Part shown: piece by piece, positions 50,119 through 55,310 of the stretch | How the letters are laid out: the number at the start of each line of letters is the position of its first letter | Position numbering within the stretch: the stretch's first letter is position 1 | Source: Halobacteriales archaeon QS_1_68_17 | GTDB lineage: Archaea; Halobacteriota; Halobacteria; Halobacteriales; Haloarculaceae | Direction: 5' to 3' | Assembly (NCBI GenBank): GCA_003021105.1 | Contig: PXRG01000016.1 | Span: 1 to 55,310, forward strand | DNA length: 55,310 nt | Translations under genes and position numbers: made by a program | The notes under the pieces: generated by a model | Database searches by the model: none | Seen by the model: only the letters and a program-made list of their open reading frames with translations | What the model was told of the DNA's origin: nothing

Positions 50119-51852
50119 ATGTCCCCCGGTGACAGTGACCAGTATCAGGGCATAGCCAGGCGAAAGTATCTCACCCTGCTGAGTGCGGGTGGGTTCGCGG
50201 CGCTGGCCGGTTGTTCCGGCGGCGGTGGCGGCGGCGACGGTGGCGGGGGCGGGGGCGGAACGACTGGGGGGGGCGGTGACGGCGGCGACGGGGGCGACGG
50301 CGGCGACGGCGGGAGCGGCGGGATACAGATGGGCGGCGACCTGACGATCGGGTTCGCCAACGCACCCCAGTCGCTCAACCCCATGAAGGGGATCACGTCC
50401 TCGGGCTACACGGTCCGGGAGACGATGTACTCGCGGCTGACGAACGTGAACAGTGACCTCGAAGTGGTACCGGAACTCGCGCAAGACTGGGAGTCCAACG
50501 ACGCGCGGGACCAGTACACGTTCATGCTCAGCGAGGACGCGACGTTCGCGACGATCGACCAGGCGGTCCTCGCCGAGGACGTGAAAGCGACCGTCGAGGT
50601 GATGCAGTCCGAGGACCGCGTCTCGAGCGCGTCCCGGGACGTCGGCCCCGTGGAGTCGGTGGAGGTCGAGGACGACCACCGCATCACATTCAACCTCAGC
50701 CGGAGCGACATCGTCTACCCGAAACGGGTCGCCGAGACGGGGAGCACGTTCAACATTCTGCCCAAGAACGTCATCGAGGATCGGTGGGAGGAACTCGCCG
50801 AGACCGACTTCGGCAGCGGACCGTTCACCCTCACCGAGTTCGAGGATGGCAACGAGTACGTCTTCGAGGCCCACGACGGCCACTTCAAGACCGACGAGAA
50901 CGGGAACGACCTCCCATACGTCGACACGATGACCTGGACTATCAACACCGACGCGGTGGCCCGTATCAACGCGCTCGTCGACGGTCGCATGGACGCGGTC
51001 CAGAACCTGGCCAAGACGAACCTCCAGCGGGTCAGCAACACCGAGGGGATATCGACGAAGACCAAGGGGAGTCCGGGCTTCCAGCTGATCGTGCTCAACG
51101 AGGACCTCACGCTCGAAAACGGCGACCAGCCGTTCTCCGACGTCAAGGTCCGGAAGGCGTTCAAACACGCCATTGACCGCGAGGAGATGCAGGCAGCGAC
51201 CGACAACTCCACCGTGATCGGGCACCACGACCCGGTCGCGCCGGTCCACGAGTACTACGCCGACTTCGACGAGGGTCTGGAGTTCGGGACCACAGCCCAG
51301 CCCGACGAGGCCCGGCGACTGCTCGAAGAGGCCGGCTACGGCGACGGGCTCGAACTCCCGAACATGGTCTACTCGGCGAACGACCCGATCACGCCGCCGA
51401 TGGTCCAGGTGTTCCAGGAACAGATGGGGGCGGTCGGCGTCGAGTTCGACATCCAGCAGGTGACCGAGGACACCTGGCTGTCGGACTACTGGAACTCCGA
51501 CAACAACTGGTACTGGAGCGAGTGGTCGGCCCGGATCGAGGACACGACCGTCCACCGCCTGGCGATCTACTCGGAGGGACCGTGGAACTCGGGCCGGTAC
51601 GCCAACGACGACTACGACGCGGCCTACGACACCTTCATCAACGCCACCGACCGGGAGACGTTCCGGGAGGCGTTCTCCGAGGCCCAGGAGATCTTCCACC
51701 GGACCGGCCCGTGGCTGATCCTCGGCCACCTCAAGAAGTGGACGGGCCACCACGACTACGTCAAGAACATTGACTACCAGGGATCGAACTCCAGGAGCTA
51801 CCACTGGAACGACTGGCTCGCACAGGACGGCGACGGCGGCGGCTACAACTGA
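50119..51852 (+). CDS. Peptide-type ABC transporter substrate-binding lipoprotein (SBP family 5)
   Basis: This 577-residue secreted protein has a Tat-like RRKYLTLLSAGGFAALAGC with lipobox Cys32, then a Gly/Asp-only linker to about residue 64, usual for haloarchaeal lipoproteins. The SBP-5 domain follows: LTIGFANAPQSLNPMKG, FGSGPFTLTEFEDGNEYVF, VRKAFKHAIDREEMQAATD and RRLLEEAGYGDGLELP. It would capture a solute outside the cell for a peptide-type ABC transporter. No permease follows; the only such transporter in the window (7175-11087) lacks a binding protein, so the two may work together. It has its own strong promoter. Confidence 0.93.
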   Translation: MSPGDSDQYQGIARRKYLTLLSAGGFAALAGCSGGGGGGDGGGGGGGTTGGGGDGGDGGDGGDGGSGGIQMGGDLTIGFANAPQSLNPMKGITSSGYTVRETMYSRLTNVNSDLEVVPELAQDWESNDARDQYTFMLSEDATFATIDQAVLAEDVKATVEVMQSEDRVSSASRDVGPVESVEVEDDHRITFNLSRSDIVYPKRVAETGSTFNILPKNVIEDRWEELAETDFGSGPFTLTEFEDGNEYVFEAHDGHFKTDENGNDLPYVDTMTWTINTDAVARINALVDGRMDAVQNLAKTNLQRVSNTEGISTKTKGSPGFQLIVLNEDLTLENGDQPFSDVKVRKAFKHAIDREEMQAATDNSTVIGHHDPVAPVHEYYADFDEGLEFGTTAQPDEARRLLEEAGYGDGLELPNMVYSANDPITPPMVQVFQEQMGAVGVEFDIQQVTEDTWLSDYWNSDNNWYWSEWSARIEDTTVHRLAIYSEGPWNSGRYANDDYDAAYDTFINATDRETFREAFSEAQEIFHRTGPWLILGHLKKWTGHHDYVKNIDYQGSNSRSYHWNDWLAQDGDGGGYN

Positions 51853-51984
51853 CGGCGGTCCCGGGCCGCGGCGCGTGCCGCGGATCACTCCCGGACGTGG
51901 CGAGGACCGACGAACAACAGGTCGACAGCTGACGACCGACCGGCCCCGATTCCCGGGATAGGACTGCGCGCGGTCGGCGACACG

Positions 51985-51992
51985 CTTATTTT
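51985..51992 (+). promoter_or_regulatory. TATA-like box of the DAO-family gene at 52015
   Basis: CTTATTTT lies about 27 bases before ATG 52015, which supports that start over the in-frame ATG at 51991. Confidence 0.55.
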
Positions 51993-52014
51993 GCCGGTCC
52001 GGTCAGGTGTGTCC

Positions 52015-53208
52015 ATGGGCTCGCTGGTAGACCTCCCGGGACGGGCAGACGTGGTTGTCGTCGGCGGCGGCATCATGGGCACGAGCGCGGCGTACTTCCT
52101 GGCGGCCGAGACCGACCGCGACGTGGTCTTAGTCGAGAAAGACCGGATCGCCGGCGGATCGACGGGCGACTCGTCGGCGATCCTCCGGCACCACTACGGC
52201 GAGAAGGCCGTCTACGCGAAGACGGCGTGGTGGAGCCACCAGTTCTACCGCGCGTTCGCCGAGGAGGTCGGCGAGGAACTCGCCCACGGCGAGAGCCCGC
52301 TGGTGCGGTTCGCCGACGAGGACCGGTCGGACTACGCGCGAGCGGGCTACGAGGTCCTCCGGGACCTCGACATCCCGGTCACGCGCTACGAGGCCGACGA
52401 ACTGGCCGACCGGTACCCGGCACTGGAGACGGACCCGTTCTCGTTTGCCGTCAGCGACGACGCCGCGGGCTACTCCGACGGCACCGACGCGGCCGGGGGC
52501 TTCGCCCGCGCCGCCCAGGAACTCGGTGCGACGGTCGTCACCGGCGTCGCCGTCACCGACGTCGCCACGGAGGACGGCGCGGTCGCGGGCGTCGAGACCG
52601 ACGAGGGACCCGTCGAGGCCGATCGGGTCGTCCTCGCGGCCGGGCCGTGGACGACCCGGCTGACCGAACGCCTCGGCGTCGAGATCCCGATCGAGACGAC
52701 CCGCGAGCAGGTGCTCGTCCTCGACCCGCCCGCCGAGTTCGCCGCCGAACACCCGGACCTCGTGCCGACCAGCGGCCCGCCCGGCGGGGGGTGGTACATG
52801 CGCCCCGACTTCGGCGGCGGTGTCATCGTGGCGACCCACCACACCGGGAGCGAGGTCGATCCGGACGCCTACAGCGACACCCCCGACCAGGAGACGATCG
52901 TCGAACTGCTCGACGGGCTGGAGTCGTTCGCGCCGGGGCTGGCCGACGCCGACATCAAGGGCCAGTACTGCGGCGTCTACTCGACGACGCCCGACCACGA
53001 CTTCGTGATCGATCAGGTCGGCCCCGAGGGCTGCTACGTGGCCTGTGGCTTCTCGGGCCACGGCTTCAAGCACGGCCCGGCCGTCGGGAAGATGCTGTGC
53101 GACCTGGTGACGGCCGGGGAGACCGACCTCGTGGACGACGTCGATTACTTCTCGCTGGACCGCTTCGCCGACGACCCCGCCGGCCACCTGAACGATATAG
53201 ATAGCTGA
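52015..53208 (+). CDS. FAD-dependent DAO-family oxidoreductase (sarcosine oxidase/DMGDH FAD-domain type)
   Basis: This 397-residue flavoenzyme has VVVGGGIMGTSAAYFLAAET at the N-terminus, then RIAGGSTGDSSAILRHHYGE, and ends with YSTTPDHDFVID and GFSGHGFKHGPAVGK. It lacks a GcvT domain. A Cys lies two residues before the position of the covalent-FAD Cys of monomeric sarcosine oxidase (QYCGVYSTTPD), so covalent attachment is doubtful. It would oxidise a secondary or tertiary amino acid. It stands alone after the binding-protein gene, with its own promoter. Confidence 0.88.
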   Translation: MGSLVDLPGRADVVVVGGGIMGTSAAYFLAAETDRDVVLVEKDRIAGGSTGDSSAILRHHYGEKAVYAKTAWWSHQFYRAFAEEVGEELAHGESPLVRFADEDRSDYARAGYEVLRDLDIPVTRYEADELADRYPALETDPFSFAVSDDAAGYSDGTDAAGGFARAAQELGATVVTGVAVTDVATEDGAVAGVETDEGPVEADRVVLAAGPWTTRLTERLGVEIPIETTREQVLVLDPPAEFAAEHPDLVPTSGPPGGGWYMRPDFGGGVIVATHHTGSEVDPDAYSDTPDQETIVELLDGLESFAPGLADADIKGQYCGVYSTTPDHDFVIDQVGPEGCYVACGFSGHGFKHGPAVGKMLCDLVTAGETDLVDDVDYFSLDRFADDPAGHLNDIDS

Positions 53209-53528
53209 TCTATACTTGGAGGGCAACACCGGGCAGTCGCCCGCGGCCCGCGCGAGCGTACCCCGAAAGTCGAGATAGACGCCGCTCGCGCACGACGAAA
53301 GCAGAACGGATGGGCCATCGATTCGCGCGTGCGAAGCGGAAGAAGAGACGAGAAAAATTTGTAACTGCTTCTCTATTTCGTATTAACGATAATATATAAT
53401 ATATTAAAACCCGAGCCGGGATACCGGCGGCGTTCCGGCACGATCCAGGTGCATAACGATCACTTACTCGATATTAAATCGGGGGGTCCCACATTATTTA
53501 TTTCCCGGGGGAAAGTAGCGATGGGGGA
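53209..53528. other. Gap of about 320 bases, strongly AT-rich in the middle
   Basis: No gene is visible. Bases 53350-53410 are AT-rich, with a run of TAATATATAATATATTA type. A second AT-rich block (ACATTATTTATTTCCC, about 53490) lies before the gene at 53529 and is a likely promoter. Confidence 0.5.
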
Positions 53529-55310
53529 ATGAGCGACAGCGACCCCCTTCCGGACAGAGCCGGAACTGTGATCGTCGGCGCCGGCGTCGTCGGCTGTGCC
53601 ACGGCCTACCACCTGGCCGAGCGCGGGCGGGGCGACGTGGCCGTCGTCGACGCGGGGCCGATCCCGATGACCGGCGGCTCGACCGTCCACGCCCCGGGTG
53701 GCCTCTTCCAGACGACCGGGAACAAGCTGATGACCGGGTGGGCGAAGGAGACCCGGGAACTGTACGCGGACCTGGGGGCGTTCGAGACGGTCGGTGGCAT
53801 CGAGATCGCCACCACGGAGGCCCGGCAGGCCCTGCTGGACCGCCGGATGGACCAGGCGGCCGCCTGGGGGCTGGCGGGGGCCGAGCGGCTCTCGGCGGCC
53901 GAGGTAGCCGACCGGATTCCGCTGGTCGACGCCGACGAGATTCTCGGCGGCTACCACATGCCGACCGACGGGCGGATCTTCAGCGCCGAGTTGCTCGACG
54001 GGCTCCGCGAGCGCGCGGCGGACGGCGGCGTCGAGTTCTACGAACACACGCCGGTCAGGGACGTGCTCGTCGAGGGCGGCGCGGTCGCGGGCGTCGAGAC
54101 CGAGCGGGGGCGGATCGCGGCCGACGACGTGCTGATCGCGGCCAACGTCTGGGCGCCGCTGTTCGGCGAGATGGTCGACGTCGAGATCCCGCTGATGCCC
54201 TGCAACCACCAGTACGCGGTCACCGAGTCGATCGACGCGCTGGCCGGCGCGTCCGGCGCGGTCGATCACCCGTTTCTCCGCCACCAGGACGCCGCGATGT
54301 ACTTCCGCCAGCACGGCGAGGGGTACGGCGTCGGCTCGTACAACCACGAACCGCTGCTGGTCGACCCGGCCGACATCGACGACCGCGACGAGGCGATGGA
54401 GACCGACCCCGTCTACGACTACCTGCCGGGCGAGGGGTCCTCGCACGGCCCGATCACGATGCCGACGACGACGCCGTTCACCGAGGAACACTTCGGCGAC
54501 GCCTGGCGGGAGGCGACGCGCATCCTGCCCGCGCTGGACGGCGCGGCCATCGAGAAGGCGTACAACGGCGTCTTCTGTTTCACCCAGGACGGCATGCCCG
54601 TCATGGGCGAAGCGCCGGACGTGGAGGGATTCTGGGTCGCCGCCGCGATCTGGCTGACCCACGCCGGCGGCGTCGGCCGGTCGATGGCGGAACTGATGAC
54701 CGACGGGACCGCGAGCCGGGACGTAAGCGCCGCGCACATCACCCGCTTCCAGCCCCACGCCGGCAGCCGCGAGTACGTCCGCGACCGCGCCTACCGCCAG
54801 TACGACGAGGTGTACGACATCCACCACCCCCGCGAATCCGCCGCGTCGCTCCGCGAACTCCGGACGGGGCCGTTCTACCCCCACCAGCGCGACCTGGACG
54901 CCGAGTTCTACGAGTCGGCCGGCTGGGAGCGCCCGCGGTGGTACGGCCACAACGAACCGCTCGTCGAGGCGTACGCCGACCGCATCCCCGACCGCGGCGA
55001 GTGGGAAGCCAGACACTGGTCGCCGGTCGAGGCCGCCGAACACCTCGCCGTCCGGGACGGCGTCGGCCTCTGTGACATCTCGACGTTCACCACGGTCGAA
55101 CTCTCGGGGAGCGGCGCGGCCGCGTTCGCCCAGCGGCTGTTCACCGCCGACGTGGACGTACCGGTCGGGCGGGTCGTCTACACGCCGATGTGCGACCGGA
55201 AGGGGGGGATCATCGGCGACATGACCGTCGTCCGGCGGGCCGAGGATCGCTATCTGGTACAGGCCAACGGCGGGAACGCGGGGACCGAGCAACTCGCGTG
55301 GATGCGCGAG
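53529..55310 (+). CDS. FAD-dependent dimethylglycine/sarcosine dehydrogenase-like protein (DAO-GcvT), 3' end cut by window
   Basis: The first 594 residues are visible. The FAD domain has VIVGAGVVGCATAYHLAERG and His54 in GGSTVHAPGG, the covalent-FAD position in dimethylglycine dehydrogenase; the GcvT-like domain begins near residue 500 (AAEHLAVRDGVGLCDIS, then RLFTADVDVPVGR). It would demethylate a methylated glycine or related amine and pass the one-carbon unit to folate. Long stretches are identical in DNA to the broken gene at 37789, while other parts differ strongly. The ATG at 53521 is followed by an immediate stop, so 53529 is the start. Confidence 0.9.
   Translation, partial: MSDSDPLPDRAGTVIVGAGVVGCATAYHLAERGRGDVAVVDAGPIPMTGGSTVHAPGGLFQTTGNKLMTGWAKETRELYADLGAFETVGGIEIATTEARQALLDRRMDQAAAWGLAGAERLSAAEVADRIPLVDADEILGGYHMPTDGRIFSAELLDGLRERAADGGVEFYEHTPVRDVLVEGGAVAGVETERGRIAADDVLIAANVWAPLFGEMVDVEIPLMPCNHQYAVTESIDALAGASGAVDHPFLRHQDAAMYFRQHGEGYGVGSYNHEPLLVDPADIDDRDEAMETDPVYDYLPGEGSSHGPITMPTTTPFTEEHFGDAWREATRILPALDGAAIEKAYNGVFCFTQDGMPVMGEAPDVEGFWVAAAIWLTHAGGVGRSMAELMTDGTASRDVSAAHITRFQPHAGSREYVRDRAYRQYDEVYDIHHPRESAASLRELRTGPFYPHQRDLDAEFYESAGWERPRWYGHNEPLVEAYADRIPDRGEWEARHWSPVEAAEHLAVRDGVGLCDISTFTTVELSGSGAAAFAQRLFTADVDVPVGRVVYTPMCDRKGGIIGDMTVVRRAEDRYLVQANGGNAGTEQLAWMRE

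Noticed and set aside
48835-51888. 1017-codon open frame on the minus strand
   Set aside because: It is the shadow of the enolase-superfamily and binding-protein genes, caused by high GC; its translation is repetitive Val/Arg/Asp/Gly.

Overview
This window is haloarchaeal chromosomal DNA. Most of it is very GC-rich and codes for acidic proteins (rich in Asp and Glu). Many genes have an archaeal TATA-like box (TTTATG, CTTTAT, TTTATAAATA) about 25-30 bases before the start codon and no leader. Typical haloarchaeal families are present: Bat-type HTH regulators, a Tat/lipobox solute-binding lipoprotein, and HVO_2922/DUF1508 and DUF2061 proteins. No rRNA, tRNA or CRISPR array was seen.

Bases 1 to about 6000 are visibly less GC-rich and look like an accessory patchwork. 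They hold the end of a heavy-metal P-type ATPase, its HMA metallochaperone, several small membrane or zinc-ribbon proteins, a decayed TnpB/IS1341-type element, and four short non-coding inverted-repeat elements (MITE-like). One of these splits a small gene; another supplies the stop codon of a DUF2061 gene and truncates the next reading frame.

Bases 6.1-17.5 kb hold a catabolic and uptake block: a zinc alcohol dehydrogenase; a minus-strand peptide-type ABC transporter (two permeases and a fused double ATPase) with no adjacent binding protein; a D-2-hydroxyacid dehydrogenase; an enolase-superfamily enzyme; an aminotransferase; an M20 peptidase; and an MFS transporter.

Bases 18-31.6 kb look like a methylated-amine module. 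They hold an FAD/GcvT dimethylglycine dehydrogenase-like protein, a corrinoid protein with the DxHxxG motif, two Bat-type regulators, two MttB-family methyltransferases (no in-frame amber codon, so the non-pyrrolysine type), a DapA-family lyase, a urocanase paralogue, a hydantoinase-like amidohydrolase and a DapB-like dehydrogenase. A four-site array of the palindrome GGAGCG-AAA-CGCTCC at 44-bp pitch lies between the divergent mttB-like and urocanase-like genes.

Bases 31.7-47.7 kb hold two more amidohydrolases, a sarcosine-oxidase-like flavoenzyme, a histidine-ammonia-lyase homologue in which the MIO-forming Ala-Ser-Gly is replaced by Asn-Ser-Asp, two PLP enzymes, a broken dimethylglycine-dehydrogenase-like gene, and a Gfo/Idh dehydrogenase, amidase, TIM-barrel isomerase and MOSC protein. 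Bases 47.7-55.3 kb hold an MBL hydrolase, a relic of an IS200/IS605-type end joined to a truncated M20 peptidase, an enolase-superfamily enzyme, the orphan peptide-type binding protein, another DAO-family flavoenzyme, and a further dimethylglycine-dehydrogenase-like gene that runs off the end.

Main hypothesis (inference): the MIO-less lyase and the urocanase paralogue form a betaine-elimination pathway of the ergothionase type. A trimethylammonium-bearing histidine derivative such as ergothioneine or hercynine would lose trimethylamine to give a (thio)urocanate; the urocanase paralogue would hydrate it and the hydantoinase-like enzyme would open the ring. The released methylated amine, or other betaines, would be demethylated by the MttB/corrinoid proteins and the FAD/GcvT enzymes. 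No gene for the methyl acceptor of the corrinoid protein was recognised in the window.
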